Under the pieces are notes generated by a model that worked only from the letters and a program-made list of their open reading frames with translations, was not told the DNA's origin and searched no databases. DNA of 33,097 bases from an uncultured Bacteroidales bacterium (GTDB taxonomy: Bacteria > Bacteroidota > Bacteroidia > Bacteroidales > Paludibacteraceae): contig CAIKVR010000413.1 of the NCBI GenBank assembly GCA_903830915.1, positions 1 to 33,097 on the forward strand, in the 5' to 3' direction. Shown in pieces: positions 8,942 through 17,220 of the stretch. Positions within the stretch are counted from its first letter, which is position 1. Every line of letters begins with the position of its first letter. The position numbers were made by a program, and so were the translations under genes.

Positions 8942-9717
8942 ATGATGTTTATTTTGATTGTTTTTTCTTCTGGTATTACATCATTAATACACTTGAGAGC
9001 ATTTAATGTTCGGGGATAACCCACATAAGGCAATAATTGTGTAACTGTGTCGATAAGTAACTCTTTATCATTACCTATGTTCAAATTTCCTTGTATATGC
9101 CCTTTCAGTTGTTGTTCACATCCACCTAAGGAAAGAATGATGCAAAATGTCAGCAGTTCACGGGTTTTCAGATCAAGTCCGTTTCGGGTATAATAATCGC
9201 CAAAACAATTGGCCGACAATAGTTTTTGAACGTGAAGCTGGTTAATCGGTGATTGTTTGTACATAGTATCAATCATTTCTCCGAAAATGGTTTTCTGTAA
9301 TTCAAGTCCTTTTTCAAAGCGGTTTTCCGGCGTTGTGGTCGACTGTCCTTCTAAAGGTAATGCAATTCCACGACCTTGCAACACTTCGTTGGTAGCGTGT
9401 AAAAAGTCAAAGACTTTCGCAATTCCCATGTAGGGTATAGCCTGATAAAGAATTTCTTTTACTTCGATAGCTGTTATGCCCACATTCAACGCAGCACTAA
9501 CCATGACTTTGTATTCACTCAATGCCTGACACCCAATAGTTGAACCGAGAATCATCATTACCCGGGTTTTGGTATCTAGTTGACTATTTGCTACTACCTC
9601 ATCAAATGCAAAATTATCAAAGAGTTCGATAAACTCAGGATCAGTCACTTTTAATGTTGATTTGTGATTCGGAAAAAGTAATTCGTGGTTCTTTTGCGCT
9701 GTGTTCGTAATACTCAT
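8938..9717 (-). CDS. Two-domain carboxymuconolactone decarboxylase (CMD) family protein
   Basis: The 259 residues hold two consecutive CMD/AhpD-like helical domains. The first covers about 25-115, with TRVMMILGSTIGC. The second covers about 130-245, with FEKGLELQKTIFGE and SLGGCEQQLKGH. The second resembles PcaC-type proteins. Unlike AhpD, neither half has a CxxC pair; single cysteines C63 and C199 occupy the equivalent place, with H206 nearby. Peroxidase activity of the AhpD kind is therefore doubtful. Such duplicated CMD proteins are common beside dehydrogenases and AraC regulators in Bacteroidota, with no firm function. ATG start, 20-25 nt from a perfect -7 element; it is first in the operon with the alcohol dehydrogenase. 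Confidence 0.85.
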   Translation of the reverse strand: MSITNTAQKNHELLFPNHKSTLKVTDPEFIELFDNFAFDEVVANSQLDTKTRVMMILGSTIGCQALSEYKVMVSAALNVGITAIEVKEILYQAIPYMGIAKVFDFLHATNEVLQGRGIALPLEGQSTTTPENRFEKGLELQKTIFGEMIDTMYKQSPINQLHVQKLLSANCFGDYYTRNGLDLKTRELLTFCIILSLGGCEQQLKGHIQGNLNIGNDKELLIDTVTQLLPYVGYPRTLNALKCINDVIPEEKTIKINII

Positions 9718-9741
9718 TGTCGTTTACTTTTTATTGCGATG

Positions 9742-9749
9742 CAAAAGTA
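9742..9749 (-). promoter_or_regulatory. Promoter -7 element of the CMD/alcohol dehydrogenase operon
   Basis: The minus strand reads TACTTTTG, an exact TAnnTTTG, 24 bp before the ATG at 9717. No good -33 TTTG is present upstream, where the sequence is taken up by the AraC gene's terminator stem. Lack of a -33 box is what one would expect of an activator-dependent promoter, but that is inference. Confidence 0.5.
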
Positions 9750-9785
9750 ACACAAAAGCCGCAGTGAATGGTTTTCTCTGCGGCT
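9750..9785 (-). terminator. Terminator of the AraC-type regulator gene
   Basis: An 8-bp perfect stem (AGCCGCAG at 9757-9764, CTGCGGCT at 9778-9785) is followed on the minus strand by TTTTGTGTT. It starts about 30 bp after the regulator's stop codon and separates that gene from the operon it precedes. Confidence 0.7.
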
Positions 9786-9813
9786 CAAACATCTTTGCTG
9801 AAAAGCTCAAATT

Positions 9814-10635
9814 TTATTTACTCGGTGCCATTCCAAACTGCTTTTTATAAGCACTTGAAAAATGTGATAAGTTTTTAAATCCTACTTCCAGATAAACATC
9901 CGAAACTTTGCGATTTTCGTTTCTGATTTTTTCGTGCGCTACTTTCAGGCGTTTCTCTATCAACCATTTTTGTGGTGGCACTTCACTTATCTTCTTGAAA
10001 TCGCGCTTGAAGGAAGCCAGACTGCGTCCGGTAAATCCTGCTATTTGCTCCACCGAAAGATCGAACATATAATTTTCTTCCAGATAATCCAGAATATCAA
10101 TTTTCCAAGGTTCGGTAAAGTCGAAGAGGGCAGGGTAGAAGCACTTATCAATACTTAACAGGGAATATACGCCTTCCTGCAGTTTTAATTGCATCAATTC
10201 TTTGGCCGGTTCTTTGTCCGAATCGAAATAAGGTGTCATGGAATGGAACAGGCTTTCAATATCAGGTGTTTTGGGCAATTTAATTACACTGGGTTTAAGT
10301 TTTTCAGCTTCCAGTGGCAACACTTTTTTATCAACCGTTTGATAGAAATCGCGCAGAAAATTACGCTTGAATATCATGAAAATAGCCTGGAAATTCTCAT
10401 CACCCTTAGGTTGTTTATTCATATTCACCCGATTATCGCGGCGTAGAAAAACACATTCATCCTTATTGACCACCGTTTTCTTAGTTCCTTCCTCCAGCAC
10501 CAACTCGCCTGAATAAACATACACCAACATGTGGTCGTGTATCATTTTCCCACACACTATTTCGTGGTTAAAGTAATAGCTGAAAAATACATCGTAATAA
10601 TTGAATCGCAATGATTCGGAACTTTCGGTAGTCAT
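9814..10635 (-). CDS. AraC family transcriptional regulator (ExsA-like N-terminus)
   Basis: This 273-residue protein has an N-terminal cupin-like sensing half (about 1-150, containing HDHMLVYVYSGELVLEEG) and a C-terminal AraC double helix-turn-helix (about 170-273). The first helix-turn-helix is around LSVEQIAGFTGRSLASFKRDF and the second around VSDVYLEVGFKNLSHFSSAYKKQFG, the family's hallmark. The N-terminal half resembles the ExsA type rather than the sugar-binding AraC type; the ligand is unknown. It has its own promoter and terminator and lies directly upstream of, and in line with, the CMD, alcohol dehydrogenase and aldo/keto reductase genes. That arrangement makes it the probable activator of that operon. 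ATG start. Confidence 0.92.
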   Translation of the reverse strand: MTTESSESLRFNYYDVFFSYYFNHEIVCGKMIHDHMLVYVYSGELVLEEGTKKTVVNKDECVFLRRDNRVNMNKQPKGDENFQAIFMIFKRNFLRDFYQTVDKKVLPLEAEKLKPSVIKLPKTPDIESLFHSMTPYFDSDKEPAKELMQLKLQEGVYSLLSIDKCFYPALFDFTEPWKIDILDYLEENYMFDLSVEQIAGFTGRSLASFKRDFKKISEVPPQKWLIEKRLKVAHEKIRNENRKVSDVYLEVGFKNLSHFSSAYKKQFGMAPSK

Positions 10636-10650
10636 AATTCAAATTTTTTG

Positions 10651-10678
10651 CAAAGATAGTGCTTGTTATCTATTCAAA
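10651..10678 (-). promoter_or_regulatory. Promoter of the AraC-type regulator gene
   Basis: The minus strand has TATCTTTG at 10658-10651 (exact -7 consensus) and TTTG 16 nt upstream as the -33 element. The predicted leader is very short, about 10 nt before the ATG at 10635. Confidence 0.6.
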
Positions 10679-10704
10679 CGATACATTCGTAATTGTTTCA
10701 ATAA

Positions 10705-10739
10705 AAAATCACGGTCATGCCCCAGCAAAACCGTGATTC
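10705..10739 (-). terminator. Possible terminator of the methyltransferase gene
   Basis: AATCACGG (about 10708-10715) and CCGTGATT (about 10731-10738) form an 8-bp stem around a loop of about 15 nt. On the minus strand it is followed by TTTTATTG. It lies about 37 bp past the methyltransferase stop and just upstream of the AraC gene's promoter. Confidence 0.6.
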
Positions 10740-10775
10740 AAAAAAAGGAATATTTGCTGTATTAATGAAAGAACA

Positions 10776-11633
10776 TTACGTTCTCGAAACCAGAAACACT
10801 TCGCCACTTGCAGGGCTAAGTTTGTCGGAGCGTTCACGGAAATAGCGCTTATATAAATCAGCAGCCGTTATATTCTCCGGCGTTTTAAATCCCGCTTCGC
10901 GTGCCAAATTGAGCATCTCGTCAGGTGTAAAATAGCTGATAAATGGATTTCCTGCTGCACGGGCGCCTTTTTCGGATATTTGCTGTAACATCACATCTTC
11001 TTCGTCGATAAGATCAATGGGCAACAGATAGGTCATGGCTAGAGTAGAACCGGCAGCAAGAGTTGCCATTTGTTGCAAGGTAGTGCGGTTGGCTTCAAGC
11101 GTAAGATACATGCTTAATCCAGTACAGGCAACCACGGCAGGTTTATTTTCGTCAAATCCCGCACTTTTCAGGGATTCCCACCACGATGAACCTGCTTCAA
11201 AATCGACAGTCACAAATCGCAGCCATGAGGGTAAATCGTAGCCCAGTTCAACAAGTCGTTGTTTTTTCCAAAGATGTGTATTGGGTTCATCAATTTCGAA
11301 CACGGTTAGTTTCGATGCTATATCGGGACGGCGTTGTGCAAAGGTATCCAGACCTGCCCCGAGAATCACATACTGACTAACACCCTTACCGGCTTGTTCA
11401 ATCATTAAGTCTTCGATAAAGCGGGCGCGGGCTACCATTGATGCTCTGACGCGTCGCGTAAAATGAATATCCATATCGGGACGCTGCCGCCAGTCGTCGG
11501 CCGGAGCTACCAGCCGAAAGCCAACTTCATCTTCCAGAATATGTGGTTGTGCATCGGTCTGTACATGCAAGGCTCTCCATAATGCCGTGCGTACGGCCGT
11601 GTTATTGGGTTCCGGTCTTTTTTCTTGTTCCAT
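10776..11633 (-). CDS. Class I SAM-dependent methyltransferase, leucine carboxyl methyltransferase-like family
   Basis: This 285-residue protein belongs to the group annotated TIGR00027/LCM-like. The SAM-binding glycine motif is LGAGLDTFAQR at 91-101, followed by the acidic VFEIDEP at 111-117 that would hold the ribose hydroxyls. Later blocks are VACTGLSMYL and the C-terminal GEVFLVSRT. Bacterial members methylate small molecules, often of unknown identity; the substrate here cannot be read. No signal peptide. ATG start. It has its own -7 element and is separated from the AraC gene by 140 bp, which includes a short sequence (AATCACGG with CCGTGATT) able to pair. It may therefore be its own unit. 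Base composition is clearly richer in GC than the plus-strand genes to the right, but similar to purL. Confidence 0.85.
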   Translation of the reverse strand: MEQEKRPEPNNTAVRTALWRALHVQTDAQPHILEDEVGFRLVAPADDWRQRPDMDIHFTRRVRASMVARARFIEDLMIEQAGKGVSQYVILGAGLDTFAQRRPDIASKLTVFEIDEPNTHLWKKQRLVELGYDLPSWLRFVTVDFEAGSSWWESLKSAGFDENKPAVVACTGLSMYLTLEANRTTLQQMATLAAGSTLAMTYLLPIDLIDEEDVMLQQISEKGARAAGNPFISYFTPDEMLNLAREAGFKTPENITAADLYKRYFRERSDKLSPASGEVFLVSRT

Positions 11634-11692
11634 TTTTCTGTGAATTATATTTTTTAATTTTACTTGTAACTAGGAGGAGTGATTTTGGATGG

Positions 11693-11700
11693 CAAAGATA
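11693..11700 (-). promoter_or_regulatory. Promoter -7 element of the methyltransferase gene
   Basis: The minus strand reads TATCTTTG, an exact match to TAnnTTTG, about 60 bp before the ATG at 11633. No clear -33 TTTG is present at the usual distance. Confidence 0.5.
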
Positions 11701-11945
11701 GGAATTTGCTGTTAAAATGACTGAACCTAACAAATTTTAGTTAGTACTTATGGTGTTTTAACGAATTGGTAGTTAAATTTATCTCCCGATTCACTGAAAA
11801 TTATTTCCGGTTTACTTTTTGTAACCAGTGATAGAAAGTTTAATGACGTAATTTATACTAATTTATCATAAATTATCAGTCTTATTTATCATATCATGAA
11901 AAGGAATACGTTAGTGTTTTGGTTGATAAATAATTATTACTAATT

Positions 11946-11972
11946 TTGACTGATTTTTCGTCAGTAGTTTTG
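11946..11972 (+). promoter_or_regulatory. Promoter of the helical-repeat protein gene
   Basis: TAGTTTTG at 11965-11972 is an exact -7 element, with TTTG 16 nt upstream. The leader to the ATG at 12087 would be about 105 nt and begins inside an inverted repeat. Confidence 0.5.
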
Positions 11973-12014
11973 TTTGAAAATTTACGTGAATCATAATATC
12001 TGTTTCAAACAAAA
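11968..12014. repeat. Perfect 12-bp inverted repeat overlapping the promoter
   Basis: TTTTGTTTGAAA (11968-11979) is the reverse complement of TTTCAAACAAAA (12003-12014), with a 23-nt spacer. The left arm covers the last bases of the -7 element and the expected start site. It could be an operator for a dimeric regulator or a hairpin at the 5' end of the mRNA. Confidence 0.55.
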
Positions 12015-12086
12015 TTTAATGATTGAAATTATTTAATTCTAAGGTAAAAAAAAGTGTCATAATTAATTATTAATTAAGTGGATAGT

Positions 12087-13469
12087 ATGAAAAAGTTTTT
12101 GTTTGTATCTTTGCTTTTTATTGCTACAAGTAGCAGTACTTTCGGTCAATTTATTATTGAGTTTGGTCCAAATTCATTTAAATTAATTGAAAAAGGTGAT
12201 TATGAGAATGCCGAAAAGAAAATCAGTAAAGATTTGTTGAAAAACCCGGATAATGTAGAGGCAAATTATGCCATGGGAGTGTTGAACATTAAAAGGAGGT
12301 ATTTCAAATACAGTCCGGAGAAATCGTATGAATACATGAATAAGGCAAAATCACTTTTTGAAAAAATAACCACCGAAAGTGATTTGAAGAAATTAAATAA
12401 AATACCAATCTCCAATGAATCGTTTCAGAATTATAACGACACAATATGTCGTTTTGCAATGGAGGATGCCATTTCCAAAAATGATGTTAAAGTCTATCAG
12501 GATTATCTGAAGTATTATTTACAAGCTCCCAAAACTTATATTACAAAAGTAACTGAGAACCGAAATGCATTAGCTTTTCTGAAAGCTTCTACGGATAATA
12601 CGGAAGAATCATTTAATAGTTTTATTGCTTCTTATCCGGATGCAGCACAGATGAACGATGCTGTTCAGAAAAGAAATAACCTTGCTTTCGAAAAAGCTAA
12701 AAATGTTGACAAAATCGATGCATACGATGACTTTATAAAAAAATATCCCGCAGCCAAAGAAATAAGTGCTGCATGGGATAGGGTATATGAACTAGCTTAT
12801 GCACAAGCTGAAAAAGAAAATAATACACAATCTTATAAAAAATATATTGATAGCTATCCAAAAAGTAAACAGTTTGAGAAGGCCAATTTATTGTTTGAAA
12901 AATTCTTTTTCTTTGATTTTACAGCCAACAGCAACTGGAAAAAATACACTTCTTATATTGAAAACTATCCTAAAAGTTCAATGTTGACTATTGCACAGGA
13001 TAGTCTGTTATCACTCGGAATTAGGCATGAAAATTTAGATGCTTTGTTGTATTGTTATGAAAATATGACCGGAAGTAAGAAAACAAATGCCTTGCTAAAG
13101 TATTATGAAATTTTTACAACTGATGGTGAAAAACAAACTTTGGATATGTTTTATTCTAAATTCAGTGATGATACATTGAAAGATATTAAGTTGCTCGACT
13201 ATAAATTAGCTGCATTGGGCGATGAATTGAAACTTCAGTTACCTTATCTTTCAGATTACTTTTTAAAGTATGATGAATACATCAGGTTAGCTGCACCACG
13301 TGAAAAGGCTTACACAGCATTGCAAAAAATGATTTCAAGTGATGTAGCCAACAAAGACTGGAGATCGGCAATTATCAAATTAAAGACTTACATGGGTTAT
13401 TTTGGAAATAAAAACAAAAAAATTACGGATTTAATTTCATTCTTCGAATCGCAATTAAATAAGAAATAA
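12087..13469 (+). CDS. Exported helical-repeat protein of unknown function
   Basis: The protein has 460 residues from the ATG at 12087. A GTG nine bases earlier would also fit the frame, but the ATG leads directly into a standard signal peptide (MKKFLFVSLLFIATSSSTFG, cleavage before Q21). The mature N-terminus has a TPR-like unit (EKGDYENAEKKISKDLLKNP, then VEANYAMGVL). Three or four degenerate repeats follow at about 165-310, each with a pattern close to Y-x2-F/Y-I-x2-YP-x-A/S, as in FNSFIASYPDA, YDDFIKKYPAA, YKKYIDSYPKS and YTSYIENYPKS. This indicates an all-helical solenoid, probably a periplasmic or outer-membrane-associated scaffold. No enzyme motif is seen. It is followed after about 100 bp by a T9SS cargo gene, and the two may form one unit. 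Confidence 0.8.
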   Translation: MKKFLFVSLLFIATSSSTFGQFIIEFGPNSFKLIEKGDYENAEKKISKDLLKNPDNVEANYAMGVLNIKRRYFKYSPEKSYEYMNKAKSLFEKITTESDLKKLNKIPISNESFQNYNDTICRFAMEDAISKNDVKVYQDYLKYYLQAPKTYITKVTENRNALAFLKASTDNTEESFNSFIASYPDAAQMNDAVQKRNNLAFEKAKNVDKIDAYDDFIKKYPAAKEISAAWDRVYELAYAQAEKENNTQSYKKYIDSYPKSKQFEKANLLFEKFFFFDFTANSNWKKYTSYIENYPKSSMLTIAQDSLLSLGIRHENLDALLYCYENMTGSKKTNALLKYYEIFTTDGEKQTLDMFYSKFSDDTLKDIKLLDYKLAALGDELKLQLPYLSDYFLKYDEYIRLAAPREKAYTALQKMISSDVANKDWRSAIIKLKTYMGYFGNKNKKITDLISFFESQLNKK

Positions 13470-13493
13470 TTTTTCATAGGAATTAAATTTTTG

Positions 13494-13514
13494 TAACTGA
13501 AAAATATTCAGTTA
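13494..13514. repeat. Hairpin between two exported-protein genes
   Basis: TAACTGAA (13494-13501) and TTCAGTTA (13507-13514) form a perfect 8-bp stem with a 5-nt loop, 25 bp past the stop of the upstream gene. No T tract follows on the plus strand, so it is more likely a processing or stability element, or a partial terminator, than a full stop. Confidence 0.4.
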
Positions 13515-13572
13515 AGATTACATTGTGGGATAATGCTCACTGTATGACTATTTAAAATGTACTAGCTTATAA

Positions 13573-14919
13573 ATGAAACACCTCATATCAGTTTTTATTC
13601 TTTCTTTTTGTTTTCAAACTATTTTTTTTGCAGGTAATCGCTCGATTAATGATAGTCAGTTAGTTACCCAATTAAAAGTAGTGGAGAAAGATTCTACTTT
13701 TTGGTATCTCTATGTTTACGATGCCGGAAAAAAGGTAATGGAAACCAAATCGTACCGTGCTGATAGTACCACATGGATACGAAAATCATTGACCGAATGG
13801 GTTTATGATGGTGACAATTGCATTTCATTACGCGAAAGATTGTGGAGAGGCTATCAATGGGATTTTACTTATATGATTGATTACACTTACTCCAATGGCT
13901 TAATGCTGAATGAAACACACAGTGTTTGGAGTAATGGAATTGCTTTTCCGGTTAAGAAAATAAATTTAAGTTATAATCAAAATCTGCTTAGCAATCGCAA
14001 AGAATATATCAAAAAGTCGGATGGCTTTCATCTTGCTACGCAAACTGATTTCAGATACAAAGCTGATGGTAAGAATGATTCAACAATTATAAGCACTTAT
14101 CTGGCTGACACGCTGGCTTCAAAAATGCTTACTACTTTCAGGTATTCAAACAATTTACTTCGCTCTCAACTAAACAAGCAATTTTCAGGAGCCGGTTGGG
14201 TAAATACTGACTCGATATACTGCTTTTACTATCCAAATTCGACGCTTGTAAAAACCCAAAAAAACAAAAAATGGAATAGTGTAACGTCAGCCTGGGAAAA
14301 CTTTCAACGCATTGATTATGCATATACAGATAGTAATAAGATATTGTCTGAGTCCTATCAACACTGGTCAACCATGTTTTGGGAAAATGATGTTAAGTAT
14401 GATTATATATACAATGCCAATAATGTATTGTTGAAGAAATCACTTTCATTGCCGGTTTACGAAGAATGGCGCAAAACAAATTCGATTAATTATTCCGATA
14501 TTATTGATTCAAAAGCAAATATAATTAATTCCGTCTATGAGTTTTGGGGTGGAAATGTAGGTGATCTTACTATTTCATTTATTCCTTTTGTTTTTAATAA
14601 CGAGTTGCTTATTCGTCGTGCAAAGAGTATCCAGTTAAGTTATGCTCAGTTTAACGATACAATTCTGAAAAATGCTCTTCAATCCACTAGTTCAATTAAT
14701 GTCTATCCGAACCCATCCAATGGTATCTTTTACATAAATGTTCATGAGAAAACACTCAAGTCATGGATTATTTGCGATTTAAATGGTCGTGTAATGAAAC
14801 AAAGTAACCGTACATATCACAGTTCGGTTGTGGATATAACTGACCTTCCTAAAGGTGTTTATCTGTTGAAAGTAATGACGGATGATTCCAGTGAAACGAC
14901 TAAGATTATCAGACAATAA
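13573..14919 (+). CDS. T9SS type A sorting-domain protein with aromatic-rich repeats
   Basis: This 448-residue secreted protein has a signal peptide at about 1-20. From about 45 to 340 the sequence is built of repeats of roughly 40 residues with recurring aromatic patterns (W-x-n-W, then Y-x-Y-x-N/D), for example ERLWRGYQWDFTYMIDYTYSNG and QHWSTMFWENDVKYDYIYNANN, suggesting a stacked beta structure like YD-type repeats. The last 75 residues, from about 373, are a typical type A T9SS sorting domain: NVYPNPSNGIFYIN, a middle WIICDLNGRVM strand, and GVYLLKV near the end, finishing KIIRQ. The protein should therefore cross the outer membrane through the PorSS and be anchored or released. The function of the repeat region is unknown. 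ATG start; no strong -7 element precedes it, so it probably depends on the promoter upstream of the preceding gene. Confidence 0.85.
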   Translation: MKHLISVFILSFCFQTIFFAGNRSINDSQLVTQLKVVEKDSTFWYLYVYDAGKKVMETKSYRADSTTWIRKSLTEWVYDGDNCISLRERLWRGYQWDFTYMIDYTYSNGLMLNETHSVWSNGIAFPVKKINLSYNQNLLSNRKEYIKKSDGFHLATQTDFRYKADGKNDSTIISTYLADTLASKMLTTFRYSNNLLRSQLNKQFSGAGWVNTDSIYCFYYPNSTLVKTQKNKKWNSVTSAWENFQRIDYAYTDSNKILSESYQHWSTMFWENDVKYDYIYNANNVLLKKSLSLPVYEEWRKTNSINYSDIIDSKANIINSVYEFWGGNVGDLTISFIPFVFNNELLIRRAKSIQLSYAQFNDTILKNALQSTSSINVYPNPSNGIFYINVHEKTLKSWIICDLNGRVMKQSNRTYHSSVVDITDLPKGVYLLKVMTDDSSETTKIIRQ

Positions 14920-14937
14920 ACTATGCTCTGACGGTCT

Positions 14938-14945
14938 TATATTTG
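14938..14945 (+). promoter_or_regulatory. Promoter -7 element of the M3 peptidase gene
   Basis: TATATTTG is an exact TAnnTTTG, 45 bp before the ATG at 14991. It covers the only alternative upstream start (TTG at 14943), which argues that translation begins at 14991. Confidence 0.5.
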
Positions 14946-14990
14946 ACTTCCGTATTTTCTTTCCATGTAATACTTGAAAATTCATTTAGA

Positions 14991-17081
14991 ATGAAAAACT
15001 TAAAACTTTTTTTGCTTATGTCCTCATTAACTGTTGCAACTTCGGCTTTGGCTGGAAACCCATTATTGGAACCTTACAAAACTCCGCATCAGACTATTCC
15101 GTTCAACGAAATTAAGAACGAGCATTATATGCCAGCTTTTCAGGAGGGTATGAAACAACATTCGTCTGAAATTGATGCCATAGTAGCAAACCCACAACCA
15201 CCAACTTTTGATAATACCATTATAGCTCTTGAAAAATCAGGTTCATTATTGACAAAAGTTGGTTCACCATTTTATAATTTACTGAGTTCTGAAACTAATG
15301 ATGAGTTACAGAAAATAGCCGAGAAAGTTTCTCCGTTGCTTACCGAACACAGCAATGCTGTAAAACTGAATGAAAAGCTTTTTGCACGTGTAAAAGCTGT
15401 TTATTCACAGAAAGATAAGATTAAACTGACTCCGGAGCAACAAATGTTATTAAAAAATACCTACGAAGGCTTTGCTAATAACGGGGCAAATTTATCGGAA
15501 ACTGATAAGGCTGTTTATCGTGAATTATCGAAGGAACTTAATTTGTCAACATTGCAATATGGACAAAATGTACTCAAGGAAACCAATGCCTGGAGTATGC
15601 TTATTACTGATAAAGCTTTACTAAGCGGATTGCCTGCTGACTTGTTGGATATGCTTTCATCGAATGCCAAAAAAGCTGGTAAAACAGGTTGGTTACTTAA
15701 TTTAAAGTCAACTTGTTACGTGCCGTTTATGAAATATGCCGATAATCGTGATTTACGTCGTGAACTTTATTTAGCTTACAATACTAAATGTATGCTGGGA
15801 GGTCAGTTTGACAATCGTGAGAATATTCATAAAATAGCCAATACCCGCTTGAAAATAGCTAACCTGCTGGGTTATAAATCGTATGCCGATTACGAGTTGA
15901 TTGACCGAATGGCCGAAAACAAAACAAAAGTATTTGATTTACTCGATAAATTACTAGCTGCCTATAAACCTGTAGCCGAAAAAGAATATGCTGCTGTTCA
16001 GGATTATGCAGATAAAAAAGGAGCTTATTTTAAAATTCAACCTTGGGATTGGTCGTACTATGCAGAGAAACTGAAAGATGAGAAGTACTCAATAAACGAC
16101 GAAATGCTGAAACCGTATTTTGAACTGGAACATGTAAAAAAAGGAGTTTTTGGTTTAGCTACGCAATTGTACGGTATCAAATTTGTGAAAAACACTACAA
16201 TTCCGGTTTATAATCCCGAAGTTGATGTTTATGATGTGACTGACGATAAAGGAAAATTCCTGGCTGTGCTTTATACCGATTTTCATCCCCGTGATGGTAA
16301 AAGGGCAGGAGCATGGATGAATGATTTCAAAGCGCAATGGATGGAAGGTAAAACTGATAGTCGCCCACATATTACCATTGTGATGAATTTCACCCGCCCA
16401 ACAGACTCAAAACCGGCTTTGCTTACCTTTGATGAGGTAACCACATTTTTGCATGAGTTTGGTCATTCGTTACATGGTATGCTTACAAAATGTACTTATC
16501 AAAGCATTTCAGGAACTGCTGTTTACCGCGATTTTGTGGAACTACCTTCTCAAATTATGGAAAACTGGGGTTCACAGAAAGAATTCCTGGATGGTTTTGC
16601 TGTTCATTATAAAACCGGCGAGAAAATTCCAGCTGAGCTGATTAAAAAAATAAAAGATTCTGAAAACTTTAATGCAGCTAATTTTTGCCTTCGTCAGTTG
16701 AGTTTTGGATACCTGGATATGGCATGGCATACAATTGAAAAGCCTTTCGATGGAGATGTAGTTGCTTATGAAAAACAAGCAATGGCTTCAACTCAGGTTT
16801 TACCAGTTGTTCCAACTGTGTGTATGAGTCCCACTTTCAGCCATATTTTTTCTGGTGGATATGCAGCAGGTTATTACAGCTACAAATGGGCTGAAGTGCT
16901 TGATGCTGATGCGTTCTCAGTTTTTGAAAAGAATGGTATTTTCGATAAGAAAACAGCTGATTCATTTCGTCAAAACATCTTAGAAAAAGGTGGAACTGAA
17001 CATCCAATGGTTTTGTATAAACGTTTCCGTGGACAAGAACCTACAATTGATGCATTGTTGAAGAGAAATGGTGTGAAATAA
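14991..17081 (+). CDS. dcp: Exported M3 family metallopeptidase (peptidyl-dipeptidase Dcp-like)
   Basis: The protein has 696 residues from the ATG at 14991. It starts with a signal peptide (MKNLKLFLLMSSLTVATSALA), so it works in the periplasm or outside, unlike the cytosolic E. coli oligopeptidase A. The M3 zinc site is H488-E489-F-G-H492, with E517 (in RDFVELPSQ) as the third ligand, at the spacing known for Dcp. The C-terminal block FSHIFSGGYAAGYYSYKWAEVLDADAF contains the family's conserved substrate-binding tyrosines. Dcp enzymes remove dipeptides from the C-terminus of peptides; oligopeptidase A-like activity is the alternative. Length is normal. It has its own -7 element and is followed by a separate promoter for the pullulanase gene. 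The likely role is peptide scavenging. Confidence 0.93.
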   Translation: MKNLKLFLLMSSLTVATSALAGNPLLEPYKTPHQTIPFNEIKNEHYMPAFQEGMKQHSSEIDAIVANPQPPTFDNTIIALEKSGSLLTKVGSPFYNLLSSETNDELQKIAEKVSPLLTEHSNAVKLNEKLFARVKAVYSQKDKIKLTPEQQMLLKNTYEGFANNGANLSETDKAVYRELSKELNLSTLQYGQNVLKETNAWSMLITDKALLSGLPADLLDMLSSNAKKAGKTGWLLNLKSTCYVPFMKYADNRDLRRELYLAYNTKCMLGGQFDNRENIHKIANTRLKIANLLGYKSYADYELIDRMAENKTKVFDLLDKLLAAYKPVAEKEYAAVQDYADKKGAYFKIQPWDWSYYAEKLKDEKYSINDEMLKPYFELEHVKKGVFGLATQLYGIKFVKNTTIPVYNPEVDVYDVTDDKGKFLAVLYTDFHPRDGKRAGAWMNDFKAQWMEGKTDSRPHITIVMNFTRPTDSKPALLTFDEVTTFLHEFGHSLHGMLTKCTYQSISGTAVYRDFVELPSQIMENWGSQKEFLDGFAVHYKTGEKIPAELIKKIKDSENFNAANFCLRQLSFGYLDMAWHTIEKPFDGDVVAYEKQAMASTQVLPVVPTVCMSPTFSHIFSGGYAAGYYSYKWAEVLDADAFSVFEKNGIFDKKTADSFRQNILEKGGTEHPMVLYKRFRGQEPTIDALLKRNGVK

Positions 17082-17167
17082 TCAATCGTTATTGTTTATA
17101 TCACTATTGATTTTCAGATTCTCATAAACGTTTGCAATTTCACAAATAGAATCAATTATTATAAGTG

Positions 17168-17194
17168 TTGATGTATTGACAGTTATTAATTTTG
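17168..17194 (+). promoter_or_regulatory. Pullulanase gene promoter
   Basis: TAATTTTG at 17187-17194 is an exact -7 element with a TTG 16 nt upstream. It lies 27 bp before the ATG at 17221, so the leader is about 20 nt. A weak 7-bp inverted repeat (AATCAAT/ATTGATT, 17080-17112) next to the M3 peptidase stop could end the upstream transcript. Confidence 0.55.
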
Positions 17195-17220
17195 TACTTA
17201 AGAATTAAATCATTTTTTTT

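Larger units (their letters stand above)
11634..12086. other. 453-bp divergent intergenic region with two promoters
   Basis: This region separates the minus-strand block from the plus-strand block. It holds the methyltransferase -7 element (TATCTTTG on the minus strand, 11700-11693) and the plus-strand promoter at 11965-11972. Between them the DNA is very AT-rich, with only a 15-codon open stretch starting ATG at 11896 that looks accidental. A 12-bp inverted repeat overlaps the plus-strand promoter. Confidence 0.6.

Noticed and set aside
10776..11633. Higher GC in the methyltransferase gene as a sign of horizontal transfer
   Set aside because: By eye its composition is close to that of purL in the same window, so the contrast with the AT-rich plus-strand genes is not enough evidence.
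11896..11943. A 15-codon open stretch (ATG at 11896) in the divergent intergenic region
   Set aside because: Very short, no ribosome binding site or promoter at a suitable place, and no recognisable sequence.
12078..12086. GTG at 12078 as the start of the helical-repeat protein
   Set aside because: The ATG at 12087 begins directly with a standard lysine-led signal peptide, so the three extra residues are unlikely.
14943..14990. TTG at 14943 as the start of the M3 peptidase
   Set aside because: It lies inside a perfect -7 promoter element, and the ATG at 14991 leads straight into a signal peptide.
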